The notes: generated from the sequence alone by a model not told the origin. DNA of 64,000 nucleotides from an uncultured Erythrobacter sp. (GCA_947488755.1 CANLAD010000001.1:1-64000), one strand, 5' to 3'; shown: positions 24,618-33,969, counted from the first letter of the stretch. Translations and numbers: made by a program.

Positions 24618-25757
24618 ATGGCGCTCTATCACGATGAAGACCAGGCGATGCTGGCCGATACCGCGACCCAATTCATGTCTGAACAAGGCAGCATCGGCAA
24701 ACAATTGCGCCACTGGCGCGACCGCGATTGCCCCGATGGCTTCGGCCACGATCTGTGGAAGCAGATGGCGGAAATGGGCTTTACCGGCATGCTCGTCGAT
24801 GAGGATGATGGCGGGCTTGGTATGGGGCATGTCGAGGCAGGTATCGTGCTGGAGGAAATCGGCCGAAACCTCACCCCTTCGCCGTTCCTGACGTCATCCG
24901 TGCTGGCAGCGAGCGCGCTCAAGCACGGATCGGACGATGTGAAGGGCCGCTACCTTCCCGGCCTTGTCTCGGGCGACAGCGTGTTCGCGGTCGCGATCGA
25001 CGAAACCGCCAAGCACCGACCTGAGCGGATCGCGACGCGCGCTGAAAAATCGGGCAATGGCTTCAAGCTCTCCGGCTCAAAGACCTTTGTGATCCACGGC
25101 GCCAGCGCAGACATGATCGTGGTCGCTGCGCGGACTTCAGGCAGTGATGCGGACGCCGATGGCATCACACTGTTCGCCGTGCCCAAGGGTGCGGCGAACA
25201 TGAGCCACGATGCGGTGCGGCTGGTCGACAGCTCGGTCGCGACGAACACCAAGTTCGACGGAGTCGAGCTTGATGGGGATGCGGTCATCGGCGAGGTCGA
25301 TGGCGGACGCGAAATCCTCGATGCGATGCTGCGTGCTGGCCGCGTGGGCGCAGCGGCGGAAGGCGTGGGCGTTGCCAGTGGGGCGATGGACATGACCGTC
25401 GATTACCTCAAGCAGCGCAAGCAGTTCGGCAAGCTGATCGGTGAATTTCAGGCGCTCCAGCATCGCGCCAGCCATCTTTATTCCGAAGTCGAGATCGCCC
25501 GCGCCGCTACGATCAAGGCCCAGCAATTGCTCGATGGGAGCAGCGATCAGGCCGAGCTGATGAGCAGCGTCGCCAAGGCCAAGGTGGCGAAGGCGGCGGG
25601 GCTCGCGGTCAAGGAAGGCGTGCAGATGCATGGCGGCATCGGCATGACCGACGAATACGACATCGGCCTATACATGAAGCGCGACCGGGCGCTGCAGGAA
25701 TTTCTCGGTGATGCGTATTACCACGCTGGCCGCGTGGCGCAAATGAGCGGGTATTAA
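24618..25757 (+). CDS. acyl-CoA dehydrogenase, second subunit type
   Basis: 379 residues, ATG 24618 after TTGAGAGGATA. ACAD pattern: MAEMGFTGMLVDEDDGGLGM, GIVLEEIGRNLTPSPFLTSS, the KQRKQFGKLIGEFQALQHR segment, and VQMHGGIGMTDEYDIGLYMK at the C-terminal helix. Shorter and more divergent than its upstream neighbour, as in the second subunits of heteromeric ACADs. Followed 10 nt later by the palindromic element copy 2 and then an SDR gene. Confidence 0.92.
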   Translation: MALYHDEDQAMLADTATQFMSEQGSIGKQLRHWRDRDCPDGFGHDLWKQMAEMGFTGMLVDEDDGGLGMGHVEAGIVLEEIGRNLTPSPFLTSSVLAASALKHGSDDVKGRYLPGLVSGDSVFAVAIDETAKHRPERIATRAEKSGNGFKLSGSKTFVIHGASADMIVVAARTSGSDADADGITLFAVPKGAANMSHDAVRLVDSSVATNTKFDGVELDGDAVIGEVDGGREILDAMLRAGRVGAAAEGVGVASGAMDMTVDYLKQRKQFGKLIGEFQALQHRASHLYSEVEIARAATIKAQQLLDGSSDQAELMSSVAKAKVAKAAGLAVKEGVQMHGGIGMTDEYDIGLYMKRDRALQEFLGDAYYHAGRVAQMSGY

Positions 25758-25766
25758 TTTGAAAGT

Positions 25767-25894
25767 CCCCTCCTTTTCAAAGGAGGGGGTTTGGGGGTGG
25801 TTGCGAGCGAAGCGAGCGCCGCAGGCACCACCCCGCTGCGACTAGGCTCGCTGCGCTCACCAAGTCTCGCTGCCCCTCCTCTGAAGAGGAGGGG
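25767..25894. repeat. nested palindromic intercistronic element, copy 2
   Basis: Plus strand: CCCCTCCTTTTCAAAGGAGG hairpin (25767-25788), GGGGGTGGTT, an inner GCGAGCGAAGCGAGCGC repeat, ACCACCCC (25827-25834), a second GCTCGCTGCGCTCAC segment, and CCCCTCCTCTGAAGAGGAGG (25873-25894). Same order of parts as copy 1 at 19972-20122 read on the minus strand; inner segments differ. Fills the gap between the second ACAD and the SDR ribosome binding site. Confidence 0.8.
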
Positions 25895-25907
25895 ATGGGA
25901 GTAGCTT

Positions 25908-26723
25908 ATGAACCTGAATGACCTCTTCAGCCTCGATGGCCGCATCGCACTCGTCACCGGCGGCAGCCGCGGCATCGGTAAGATGTTCGTCGAGGGATTG
26001 CTCGCGGCGGGCTGCGCGCGGGTCTATATCTCCGCGCGCAAGGTCGAGCAGATGGACGCGACAATTGCCGAATTCGGCGCTGAATTCGGCGAGGGTAAGG
26101 TCGTCGGTGTCCCCGCAGACCTCTCCCAGATGGACGGCATCCAGTCACTCGCCGATGAAATGGCCAAGCGCGAGGACCGACTCGATATCCTCATCAACAA
26201 TGCCGGGGCGGCTTGGGGTCAACCCTATCTCGAATTCAACGAGGCTGGGTGGCACCGCACGATGGACCTCAACGTGAAGACGCCGTTCTTCCTGACGCAG
26301 AAATTGCATGATCTGCTGGTCGCGGGCGGAAAGGGGGACCATCCGGCCAAGGTGATCCATGTCTCCTCTATCGACGGGCAGCGGATCAACCCCTGGGAAA
26401 CCTACGCATATCAGGCATCGAAGGCGGGCGTCATCCAGCTGACCCGCCGCATGGCCGCGCGGCTGATCCAGGATAACATCATCGTCACCTCGATCGCACC
26501 CGGCGCCTTCGCCAGCGAAATGAACAAGGCTGCGAAGAATGCGCCCGATGCCAGCGCGGCGATGATCCCGGCAAGGCGCATCGGCAGCCCCGAAGACATG
26601 GCGGCCGCCGCGATCTACCTTTGCAGTCGCGCGGGCGACTATGTGATCGGCGAGACGTTGACCGTCGATGGCGGCGTCGTCAACGCAGCCCTGCCCGGGT
26701 CTTTCAGCGACCCGGCGGGATAG
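25908..26723 (+). CDS. short-chain dehydrogenase/reductase
   Basis: 271 residues, ATG 25908 with GGGAG upstream. Classical SDR: cofactor motif ALVTGGSRGIGKMF (residues 14-27), NNAGAAWG, catalytic serine in VIHVSSIDG, and Y-x-x-x-K in YAYQASKAGVIQL; C-terminal TLTVDGGVV. The family oxidises or reduces hydroxyl/keto groups; beside ACADs it is probably a 3-hydroxyacyl-CoA or related dehydrogenase. Overlap with the following gene's open frame is only in the untranslated part. Confidence 0.93.
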   Translation: MNLNDLFSLDGRIALVTGGSRGIGKMFVEGLLAAGCARVYISARKVEQMDATIAEFGAEFGEGKVVGVPADLSQMDGIQSLADEMAKREDRLDILINNAGAAWGQPYLEFNEAGWHRTMDLNVKTPFFLTQKLHDLLVAGGKGDHPAKVIHVSSIDGQRINPWETYAYQASKAGVIQLTRRMAARLIQDNIIVTSIAPGAFASEMNKAAKNAPDASAAMIPARRIGSPEDMAAAAIYLCSRAGDYVIGETLTVDGGVVNAALPGSFSDPAG

Positions 26724-26767
26724 CACCCGCCTTGCCTCAAAGCGCGCCAGGTTCGCGCGTGCCGGGC

Positions 26768-28201
26768 ATGCTGGGCTGGCTCGGCACCGAGAACAAGTCG
26801 CAGTCCGAAGGGTGCAGCGGCGTCGAGCTGATCGAAGCAGGGATCGACGCTTTTGCGATCCGCAAGGCCCTGATCGAGCAAGCCGAGCGCTCGATCGACC
26901 TGCAATACTATATCTGGCACGACGATCTCACCGGCGCGCTACTGCTGCGATATGTTCGCGATGCGGCGGCGGGCGGGGTCCGCATCCGCCTGCTGCTCGA
27001 CGATAACGGGATCGAGGGGCTGGACGAAACGCTTCGCTGGATGGCGAGCCTGCCCAATATCGACGTGCGGTTGTTCAACCCATTCCGGACACGCTGGTTC
27101 AAGCCGCTCGATTTCCTGTTCCGCTTTTCCCGCGCCAATCGGCGGATGCACACGAAGAGCTTCACCGTCGATCGCGCGGCGACGATCATGGGCGGGCGCA
27201 ATGTCGGCGATGAATATTTCGCGGCGAAGGAAGAGGGCGTGTTCGCCGATCTCGATGCGCTGTGCGTCGGCGCGGTGGTAAAGGATGTGTGCGATCGGTT
27301 CGAGGAGTTCTGGACCTCACCCCTCGCCGTTCCGATCGAACAACTGATAAAGCCGGTCGCGCCAGATCGCGCCGCCTCTATCGCGAATGAACTGGCGGAG
27401 CGCATCAGCGGACCGGACTTCGCCCAATACGCCGCGCAAGCAGCCGAGGCACCGATGCTGGAGCGTGTCGAACACGAGGGAATCGCCTTTACATGGGAGC
27501 CGATGAGGCTGGTCAGCGACCCGCCGGAAAAGGTCGTTGGGGAATACCCGCGCGCGTCCAGCCTGCTTGGGGAATTGACCCGGATCATCGGCGAGCCGGC
27601 ACACGAATTGCTGATAGTATCGGGCTATTTCGTCCCGACCGATCGCGGCGCGCGGGCGCTGGCCGAAATGGCGCGGCGCGGCGTGGAGGTGCAGATCCTC
27701 ACCAATTCCTACGCTGCCACGGATGTCGGTCTGGTCCATGCCGGCTATGCCCGGCACAGACGGGCGCTGGTCGAAGCGGGCGTGCGGCTGTTTGAAGTTC
27801 CCGCGCCGCACGATCAGCCCAAGACCGCGCGCAAGCTCGTGACGGGCATACCGCGAAAGAAGATCGCGCAGCCCGGCCCGACGCTGCATGCCAAATCCTT
27901 TTCGATCGACACGAAGCGCGTGTTCGTCGGCTCGATGAATTTCGATCCGCGCTCGTTCTGGCTCAACACAGAACTGGGCGTCGTGATCGACAGCGCGGTG
28001 ATGGCCCGCGCGATGCAAGCGCGGTTCGAGGATGCGATTGCGAAGAATTCGTATCGGCTGGTGGTCGAGCGTGACCGGCTGGGCTGGATTGACGAGCGCG
28101 ATGACCACCCCCAGGTCGAGTTCGTGGAGCCCGGAACCAATGTCGGCTCGCGTCTGCTGGTGTGGATTTTTGGACGCTTGCGGATCGACTGGCTGCTTTA
28201 G
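26768..28201 (+). CDS. phospholipase D / cardiolipin-synthase-like protein
   Basis: 477 residues from ATG 26768; TTG at 26732 or GTG at 26759 could extend it slightly and no start has a strong site. Two HKD motifs: HTKSFTVDRAATIMGGRN (residues ~130) and HAKSFSIDTKRVFVGSMNF (~375). The N-terminal FAIRKALIEQAERSIDLQYY and IRLLLDDNGIEG match the ClsB/ClsC type that condenses phosphatidylglycerol (or PG and PE) to cardiolipin. No N-terminal membrane helices. It converges with an EEP hydrolase gene three nt away; in E. coli ybhP (EEP) and clsB are likewise neighbours. Confidence 0.88.
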   Translation: MLGWLGTENKSQSEGCSGVELIEAGIDAFAIRKALIEQAERSIDLQYYIWHDDLTGALLLRYVRDAAAGGVRIRLLLDDNGIEGLDETLRWMASLPNIDVRLFNPFRTRWFKPLDFLFRFSRANRRMHTKSFTVDRAATIMGGRNVGDEYFAAKEEGVFADLDALCVGAVVKDVCDRFEEFWTSPLAVPIEQLIKPVAPDRAASIANELAERISGPDFAQYAAQAAEAPMLERVEHEGIAFTWEPMRLVSDPPEKVVGEYPRASSLLGELTRIIGEPAHELLIVSGYFVPTDRGARALAEMARRGVEVQILTNSYAATDVGLVHAGYARHRRALVEAGVRLFEVPAPHDQPKTARKLVTGIPRKKIAQPGPTLHAKSFSIDTKRVFVGSMNFDPRSFWLNTELGVVIDSAVMARAMQARFEDAIAKNSYRLVVERDRLGWIDERDDHPQVEFVEPGTNVGSRLLVWIFGRLRIDWLL

Positions 28202-28203
28202 CT

Positions 28204-28935
28204 TCAGGCGCTTACGTCGGCCGTGAAACGCAGCGTGGCCCAGACCGGAAGGTGGTCTGATGCCTTGGTTGCAAGCGCGCTGCGATGCACGCCGCATTCG
28301 AGCATTTCCAGTCTGTCGCAATGCATGATCCGGTCGAGCTTGGCGACCGGGCGGCGGCTGTGGAAGCTTCGCCCGCAATCGAGCATGGTGAAGCCTCGCG
28401 CGAACTCGCGATGGGTGGCGGAGCTGGTGCGCCATTCGTTGAGATCGCCTGTCAGCACGGTGGGATGCATATCGCTATGCGCCCTTGCCAGCTTTGCAAT
28501 CTCGCGGGCTTGTCGCGCGCGCCACAGGCCGGACAGGTCAAGATGCATGCCGAACACCGACAGCCGCCGCTCGCCCAGCGCAAGCGTCGCGGTCACGACG
28601 CCGCGCGGTTCGAGATAGGGGATGTGGACAATATCGTGATCCGCAATTTCAATGCCTTCACGCACCAGAATCGCATTGCCGTGCCACCCCATCGAATCGA
28701 GCTGTACGTCGAGCGGCACGGGCTCGTAATCGCTGTGATGTTCGATCAGGAAGGCTGGCAGCGCGCTCTGCCGTTTGCCGAACCGCCGGTCCGCCTCTTG
28801 CAGAACGACGATGTCGGCATCCATTTCGCCGAGCACGTTCAGGACCCGCATCGGATCGCGGTTTCGATCGGTGCCGATCGCCTTGTGGATATTGTAGCTC
28901 GCGACGGTGAACGTGGTGGCGGGCGATCCTGTCAT
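28204..28935 (-). CDS. endonuclease/exonuclease/phosphatase family protein (YbhP-like)
   Basis: 243 residues. EEP-superfamily signatures: TVASYNIHKAIGTDRNRDP, DADIVVLQEADRRFG (catalytic glutamate), FGMHLDLSG, VLTGDLNEWR and the terminal ASDHLPVWATL with the general-base histidine. Members hydrolyse phosphodiesters in nucleic acids or lipids; adjacency to a cardiolipin-synthase-like gene supports a phospholipid or headgroup substrate, as suggested for YbhP. Stops meet tail-to-tail with three bases between. Confidence 0.87.
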   Translation of the reverse strand: MTGSPATTFTVASYNIHKAIGTDRNRDPMRVLNVLGEMDADIVVLQEADRRFGKRQSALPAFLIEHHSDYEPVPLDVQLDSMGWHGNAILVREGIEIADHDIVHIPYLEPRGVVTATLALGERRLSVFGMHLDLSGLWRARQAREIAKLARAHSDMHPTVLTGDLNEWRTSSATHREFARGFTMLDCGRSFHSRRPVAKLDRIMHCDRLEMLECGVHRSALATKASDHLPVWATLRFTADVSA

Positions 28936-28978
28936 CGTGTCGTCTTCAGCCTTCCATCGAATTCGGGCAAAGGCGCTC

Positions 28979-29626
28979 TTACCCCCCCATCAGCTCCCGC
29001 ACGAAGGGGATCAGCCCGGTCTGGCGGGTGCGGCGCATGCGTTCAGCGTCGAGTACCTCGCACACCCGCTCGAAACATTCATCGACGTTGTCATTGATGA
29101 CCACGTAATCGTATTCCGCCCAGTGGCTGATTTCCGCGCGAGCGCGCTCCATACGGGCATCGATCACGTCGCTTGCGTCCTGCGCGCGCTCTTCCAGACG
29201 GCGGCGCAGTTCATCGAGGCTTGGCGGCAGGATGAAGACGCTGACGACGTCCTGCTGATCCTTTTGATAGAGCTGCTGTGTACCCTGCCAGTCGATGTCG
29301 AAGAGGAAATCCTGACCGTCCTTCAATGCGGTGCGCATCGCGCCCTTCGGCGTGCCGTAGCGATAGCCGAAAACGTGCGCCCATTCGTAGAAATCGTCCT
29401 CTTCCACCATCTCGTCGAACCGCTCTTCGGAGACGAAATGGTAGTGTACGCCGTCCACTTCGCCGGGGCGCGGCGGACGGGTCGTGGCGGAAATCGAGAG
29501 CTTTATCTCGGGGTCGGCGGCAAGCAGCATGCGCGACAAGGTCGTCTTGCCCGCGCCCGATGGCGAGGACAGGATGAACAACAGCCCGCGCCGGTGCAGC
29601 TTGTCGGTGGATTGGTAGTCGCCCAT
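28979..29626 (-). CDS. gmk: guanylate kinase
   Basis: 215 residues from ATG 29626 (GTGAGG just upstream; the GTG at 29635 would add three residues). Phosphorylates GMP to GDP with ATP. P-loop SSPSGAGKTTLSRML near the start, the GMP-binding SATTRPPRPGEVDGVHYHF, and GTPKGAMRTAL followed by FDIDWQGTQQL. Cytoplasmic, essential in most bacteria. Not obviously in an operon with rpoZ or rsh here; it follows the small gene at 29740-30147 by about 110 nt. Confidence 0.97.
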   Translation of the reverse strand: MGDYQSTDKLHRRGLLFILSSPSGAGKTTLSRMLLAADPEIKLSISATTRPPRPGEVDGVHYHFVSEERFDEMVEEDDFYEWAHVFGYRYGTPKGAMRTALKDGQDFLFDIDWQGTQQLYQKDQQDVVSVFILPPSLDELRRRLEERAQDASDVIDARMERARAEISHWAEYDYVVINDNVDECFERVCEVLDAERMRRTRQTGLIPFVRELMGG

Positions 29627-29739
29627 GCGCCTCACGAAAGTGCGGCCTTTGATGGCCTTGCCGGAAAATCGGGGCGATGCCGTTTGCGAAGGCTGAAATC
29701 AAGGGGGGAGGGCGCACAGCGCGCGCGACAGGCTCCGGC

Positions 29740-30147
29740 TCAGCGACCGCGCCGCCGACGCTGCAAGGTCCGCCCGCGATCATACAGCGCCTTGCCCACC
29801 AGTCCTGCTGCGACCACGCCGAAGCCCTTCTTGGAGCGCGCGGCGACCTTGCCCACGCCGTAAAGCGCAAGCGTGCTGATGATCGTGCGCCCACCAAGAA
29901 CTTCCTTCGCGCGTTCCTCGTCACCATAGCTTGCCTTCGCAACGCGTTTCTCGACTTCGTTGCGCGCAAGGATAGACAGGGCGCGAAAGAGCACTTCGGC
30001 GATGACGAGGTTCGTGGCGGGGTTGGAGCTGGGAACCGGAAGGCGCGAGTTGCGCGTCGCATTTTCCTCGGAAGACACGAGCTCGCGCGCGATGGTGTCA
30101 TCCTTCAGCTTGTTGGCGTCGAAGCGGTTTTTAAGGTTTTTTGCCAT
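29740..30147 (-). CDS. conserved hypothetical basic protein
   Basis: 135 residues, Arg/Lys-rich with a hydrophobic stretch TIISTLALYGVGKVA and a C-terminal RTLQRRRRGR tail. N-terminus MAKNLKNRFDANKLKDDTIA. A glycine/alanine helix pair could be membrane-associated. No known domain recognised. It lies between sspB and gmk on the same strand. Confidence 0.6.
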   Translation of the reverse strand: MAKNLKNRFDANKLKDDTIARELVSSEENATRNSRLPVPSSNPATNLVIAEVLFRALSILARNEVEKRVAKASYGDEERAKEVLGGRTIISTLALYGVGKVAARSKKGFGVVAAGLVGKALYDRGRTLQRRRRGR

Positions 30148-30203
30148 GGTGCCTCGTCAACGCACGAACCCGCGGTGCGGGTCCGCAGACAATGCGCGGG
30201 GCG

Positions 30204-30722
30204 CTATTTCTTGCGCCCGAAATCGACGGTGACGACATTCGAGCCGTCATCGCCGCCATCATCGCCATTGCCATTCGCGTCCGACTGTCCGGCCTGTCCC
30301 TCGGCATCATTTTGCGCGTCGTCGTGCTCTTCGGGCGCGAGTTCGGCGACCGCGGCCTGAAATTGCAGGCCGAAATCGACCGCCGGATCGACGAAGGCGG
30401 TTATAGCGGCATAGGGAATGTCGAGCTTTGCCGGGATCTGGTTGAAAGAGAGCCCGACGCTGAAGCCCTCATCGCCGACTTCGAGATCCCAGAATTTGTT
30501 CTGCAGGACGATCGTCATCTCGTCGGGAAAGCGTTCGCGCAGATGTGCCGGGATCGAGACGCCCGGCGCATGGGTCTTGAAGGTGATGTAAAAATGGTGA
30601 TTGCCCGGAAGCTCGCTGCCACCGCGCGCGATCACGCCAAGCACGCGCCCGACCACGGCGCGCAGCGCCTCCTGCACGATCTCGTCATAGGGGATCAGGC
30701 TGTCGGGCGTGTCTTCGCTCAT
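30204..30722 (-). CDS. sspB: ClpXP adaptor SspB (alphaproteobacterial type)
   Basis: 172 residues from ATG 30722. Alpha-type SspB features: LIPYDEIVQEALRAVVGRVL at the N-terminus, LPGNHHFYITFKTHAPGVSI and RFPDEMTIVLQNKFWDL, which form the ssrA-tag binding groove, then a flexible Gly/Asp/Asn linker and a C-terminal VVTVDFGRKK, the XB-like peptide that docks on ClpX. Delivers ssrA-tagged proteins to ClpXP. Divergent from hisB; the 123-nt gap holds a candidate hisB promoter. Confidence 0.9.
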   Translation of the reverse strand: MSEDTPDSLIPYDEIVQEALRAVVGRVLGVIARGGSELPGNHHFYITFKTHAPGVSIPAHLRERFPDEMTIVLQNKFWDLEVGDEGFSVGLSFNQIPAKLDIPYAAITAFVDPAVDFGLQFQAAVAELAPEEHDDAQNDAEGQAGQSDANGNGDDGGDDGSNVVTVDFGRKK

Positions 30723-30807
30723 AGCCACTCGACTCGTGGCGAGAGTGCGGTGCCGGGTCAAGGGATTCGTTGACCATCGCCGCATATCTTTGCCTGCGTG
30801 AGGCCGC

Positions 30808-30835
30808 TTGCATGGCGAGCGCGTGCGCCTATAGC
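30808..30835 (+). promoter_or_regulatory. candidate promoter of the his operon
   Basis: TTGCAT (30808-30813), 16 nt, TATAGC (30830-30835). Transcription would start about 30842, only a few nt before the hisB ATG at 30846, giving an almost leaderless transcript, or else hisB starts at the later ATG 30864. Weak evidence by itself. Confidence 0.3.
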
Positions 30836-30845
30836 CGCGAGGGTC

Positions 30846-31463
30846 ATGGATAGACCCGCAAGCATGCCCCCGCGCACCGGCCGGATCGAGCGCAACACGG
30901 CCGAAACCAGAATCGCCATCGAGGTCGATCTCGATGGATCGGGGGACTACGATGTCTCGACCGGGATCGGCTTTCTTGATCACATGGTCGAACAATTTGC
31001 CAAGCATTCGCTGATCGACGTGACCATGAAGATCGATGGCGATCTGCATGTCGATCAGCATCACACGACCGAGGATTCCGCCATCGCGCTGGGACAGGCG
31101 CTCAGCGATGCGCTGGGCGACAAGGCCGGGATCGCGCGCTATGGCCATGCCTATTCGCCGATGGACGAGACGCTGAGCCGTGTCGCGCTGGATATTTCGG
31201 GGCGGCCGTTTCTGGTCTGGAAGGCGGGCTTCACTCAGGAAAAGCTGGGCGAATGGGACACCGAGCTGATCGAGCACTGGTTTCATTCGATCGGACAGTC
31301 CGCCGGGCTGACGCTGCATATCGAGCTGCTTTATGGCAGCAACAACCACCACATCTGCGAGAGCATTTACAAGGGCTTCGCCCGCGCCGTGCGCACCGCG
31401 GTCGAACGCGACCCGCGCAAGGGCGACAGCGTGCCGAGCACCAAGGGGCAGCTGGGTGGGTGA
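30846..31463 (+). CDS. hisB: imidazoleglycerol-phosphate dehydratase
   Basis: 205 residues (ATG 30846, GAGGG upstream; ATG 30864 is an alternative). Mono-functional IGPD without the N-terminal phosphatase of E. coli HisB. Manganese-binding motifs: [23 protein letters not shown] [15 protein letters not shown], and [18 protein letters not shown]. Removes water from imidazole glycerol phosphate in histidine synthesis. The hisH GTG overlaps its 3' end by 8 nt. Confidence 0.97.
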   Translation: MDRPASMPPRTGRIERNTAETRIAIEVDLDGSGDYDVSTGIGFLDHMVEQFAKHSLIDVTMKIDGDLHVDQHHTTEDSAIALGQALSDALGDKAGIARYGHAYSPMDETLSRVALDISGRPFLVWKAGFTQEKLGEWDTELIEHWFHSIGQSAGLTLHIELLYGSNNHHICESIYKGFARAVRTAVERDPRKGDSVPSTKGQLGG

Positions 31464-32082
31464 GAGGGTAGCGCTGATCGATTATGGCGCGGGGAACCTG
31501 CACTCGGTCCAAAATGCCTTGCGAACGGTGGGCGCAGCGGTCGAGGTAACCGACGATCCTCACAAAGTGCGCAGCGCCGACCGGATCGTCCTGCCCGGCG
31601 TCGGCTCCTACCGTGCCTGTGCGCGCGGGTTGAAAGCGATCGATGGCATGGTCGAGGCGCTGGAGGAGCGCGTCCAGGTTGGCGCTGCGCCTTTTCTGGG
31701 TGTGTGCGTGGGGATGCAATTGTTGGCCGATCGCGGCGTCGAACATGCCACCACCCGAGGGCTGGGCTGGATTGCGGGCGAAGTCGTCCGCATCGAGCCG
31801 AGCGATCCGGCGATCAAGGTGCCGCATATCGGCTGGAACGACGTCGCACTGATGCCGCATGCGAAGAACCATGCAGTGATCGAGGCGGGCGAGGCCTATT
31901 TCCTCCATTCGTATCATTTCGCCGCAAGCGACCCGGCGGATATCGCCGCGCTTACCGATCATGGCGAAGGGCTGGTCGCGGCGGTGGCAAAGGACAACAT
32001 GCTCGGCGTGCAATTCCACCCTGAGAAGAGTCAGGCCTACGGTCTGGCGCTGTTAGAACGCTTTCTGGAGTGGCGACCATGA
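31456..32082 (+). CDS. hisH: imidazole glycerol phosphate synthase, glutaminase subunit
   Basis: 208 residues with GTG start at 31456 (AAGGGG 7 nt upstream), overlapping hisB. Class I amidotransferase: [29 protein letters not shown] (oxyanion strand), nucleophile C84 in [11 protein letters not shown], and histidine-glutamate in [12 protein letters not shown]. Hydrolyses glutamine and channels ammonia to HisF, encoded three genes on. Confidence 0.97.
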   Translation: MGERVALIDYGAGNLHSVQNALRTVGAAVEVTDDPHKVRSADRIVLPGVGSYRACARGLKAIDGMVEALEERVQVGAAPFLGVCVGMQLLADRGVEHATTRGLGWIAGEVVRIEPSDPAIKVPHIGWNDVALMPHAKNHAVIEAGEAYFLHSYHFAASDPADIAALTDHGEGLVAAVAKDNMLGVQFHPEKSQAYGLALLERFLEWRP

Positions 32083-32092
32083 GGGTTTCGCT

Positions 32093-32824
32093 ATGATCGT
32101 ATTCCCCGCCATTGACCTTAAAGGCGGCGAGGTCGTGCGGCTCGCCGAAGGCGATATGGACCGCGCTACAACCTATGGCGATGATCCCGCCGCGCAGGCG
32201 CTGCTGTTCGCCGAGGCCGGAGCCGAGCATCTGCATGTCGTCGATCTCGACGGCAGTTTCGCAGGCGAAGGCCGCAACGCACAAGCGGTTGAACGGATTG
32301 TCGAAGCCTTCCCCGGCTACGTCCAATTGGGCGGCGGTATTCGCGATGCAGAGGCGGTTGAGGGGTGGTTCGACCTCGGCGTCGCCCGCATCGTCATGGG
32401 CTCGGCTGCGCTCAAGAATCCCTATTTCGTCCGAGAAATGGCGCGGGAGTGGGAAGGCGGTATCGTTGTCGCGGTTGATGCCAAGGATGGCATGGTCGCG
32501 ACCGAGGGCTGGGCGGAAGTGTCCGATGTGCCCGTCACCGATCTCGCTCGCCGGTTCGAGGATGCTGGCGTCGCGGCGCTGCTGTTCACCGATATCGGGC
32601 GCGACGGGCTGCTGAAAGGCGTCAACATCGAAGCGACGGTCGAACTCGCGCGGCAGGTCGATATACCCGTGATCGCCAGCGGCGGGGTGAAGGGGCTGGA
32701 CGACATTCACATGCTCTCGATCAACGCGCATGAGGGGATCGAGGGTGTGATAACCGGCCGCGCGCTCTACGAAGGTCGGCTCGACCTCGCTGCCGCGATC
32801 GCGATGGGCGCGCGCGCGGAATAG
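32093..32824 (+). CDS. hisA: ProFAR isomerase
   Basis: 243 residues, a TIM barrel: IVFPAIDLKGGEVVRLAEGD at the start with catalytic aspartate, GGGIRDAEAVEGWF, VVAVDAKDGMVATEGW, FTDIGRDGLLKGVN and VIASGGVKGLDD phosphate-binding loops. Isomerises ProFAR to PRFAR. Ten nt after hisH; its stop is immediately followed by the ATG of a membrane protein. Confidence 0.97.
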   Translation: MIVFPAIDLKGGEVVRLAEGDMDRATTYGDDPAAQALLFAEAGAEHLHVVDLDGSFAGEGRNAQAVERIVEAFPGYVQLGGGIRDAEAVEGWFDLGVARIVMGSAALKNPYFVREMAREWEGGIVVAVDAKDGMVATEGWAEVSDVPVTDLARRFEDAGVAALLFTDIGRDGLLKGVNIEATVELARQVDIPVIASGGVKGLDDIHMLSINAHEGIEGVITGRALYEGRLDLAAAIAMGARAE

Positions 32825-33151
32825 ATGCGCCAGGTCGGTTGCCTGTTCTTCGTGCTGACCTTCCTCGCCGGGATCACCGTCGGGACGGTCGAGATTGCGC
32901 TCATCAATGTGGTGGTCTTCCTGCTTCTGGCCTTGGTCGTCGCGCGCTTCGTGGAGCCGCGTTTCGGTGCGCAGGGCGTGGTCTACGGGATGGCGGGCGC
33001 GTTTTTCGCGAGCGTGCTTTGGCCGTATCTGCTCATGCCCGTACTCGGCAGCGAGGATTGCGTCGGCGATGAATGCCTTGCAGGAGTGCTGACCACACCT
33101 GGCGCGCAACAGGCGCAGCGCGATCAGGCAGCACAGGAGCAAACCCCATGA
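32825..33151 (+). CDS. small membrane protein inside the his operon
   Basis: 108 residues. Two to three hydrophobic segments: [38 protein letters not shown] and [19 protein letters not shown], followed by a short loop with two cysteines ([11 protein letters not shown]) and a Gln-rich end. ATG directly follows the hisA stop and its stop overlaps the hisF ATG (ATGA), so it is co-translated with hisA and hisF. No family known to me; nothing links it to histidine synthesis except position. Confidence 0.75.
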   Translation: MRQVGCLFFVLTFLAGITVGTVEIALINVVVFLLLALVVARFVEPRFGAQGVVYGMAGAFFASVLWPYLLMPVLGSEDCVGDECLAGVLTTPGAQQAQRDQAAQEQTP

Positions 33152-33969
33152 CCGTTCGCATCCGCGTGATCCCCTGCCTCGACGTTGCCGATGGACGCGT
33201 GGTCAAAGGGGTTCGCTTCGTCGATCTGCAGGATGCGGGCGACCCGGTCGAACAGGCGCGCGCCTACGATGCGGCGGGGGCGGACGAGCTGTGCTTCCTC
33301 GACATTTCCGCCAGTCATGAAGGGCGCGGGACGCTGCTCGATATCGTGAAACGTACGGCAGAAGTGTGCTTCATGCCGCTGACCGTGGGCGGCGGGGTGG
33401 CTTCGGTCGAGGATGCGCGCGCGCTATTGCTCGCCGGTGCAGACAAGGTCGCGATCAACAGCGCGGCGGTCGCTCGGCCCGAGATCGTCGGTGAGATCGC
33501 GAAGAAGTTCGGCAGCCAATGCGTCGTCGCCAGCGTCGATGCGCGGCGGGTCGCGCCAGCAATCCCGGTTCAGGGCGAGCCACCCTCGGATGATACGACG
33601 CCTCAGGCAGGCGGTCTGCGGTGGGAGATATTCACCCACGGTGGGCGCAAATCGACCGGCATCGACGCGCTCGACCATGCGCGGCGGATGGCGGACCTTG
33701 GCGCGGGAGAGCTGCTTGTCACCAGCATGGACGGCGACGGGACCAAGGCGGGATACGACCTCGAACTCACCCGCGCCATCGCTGACAGCGTTTCAATCCC
33801 GGTGATCGCCAGTGGGGGGGTCGGCAATCTCGACCACCTTGTCGACGGTGTGCGCGATGGCCACGCGAGCGCCGTGCTTGCCGCCTCGATCTTCCATTTC
33901 GGGACGCATTCCATTGCCGAGGCGCACAAGGCGCTACGTGACGCTGGGCTACCGGCGCGGGGGATCTGA
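33148..33969 (+). CDS. hisF: imidazole glycerol phosphate synthase, cyclase subunit
   Basis: 273 residues. TIM barrel with both catalytic aspartates in typical places: [65 protein letters not shown] and [13 protein letters not shown]. An extra segment near residue 140-160 ([16 protein letters not shown]) lengthens it by about 15 residues over the usual size. Forms IGP and AICAR from PRFAR with ammonia from HisH. Confidence 0.97.
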   Translation: MTVRIRVIPCLDVADGRVVKGVRFVDLQDAGDPVEQARAYDAAGADELCFLDISASHEGRGTLLDIVKRTAEVCFMPLTVGGGVASVEDARALLLAGADKVAINSAAVARPEIVGEIAKKFGSQCVVASVDARRVAPAIPVQGEPPSDDTTPQAGGLRWEIFTHGGRKSTGIDALDHARRMADLGAGELLVTSMDGDGTKAGYDLELTRAIADSVSIPVIASGGVGNLDHLVDGVRDGHASAVLAASIFHFGTHSIAEAHKALRDAGLPARGI

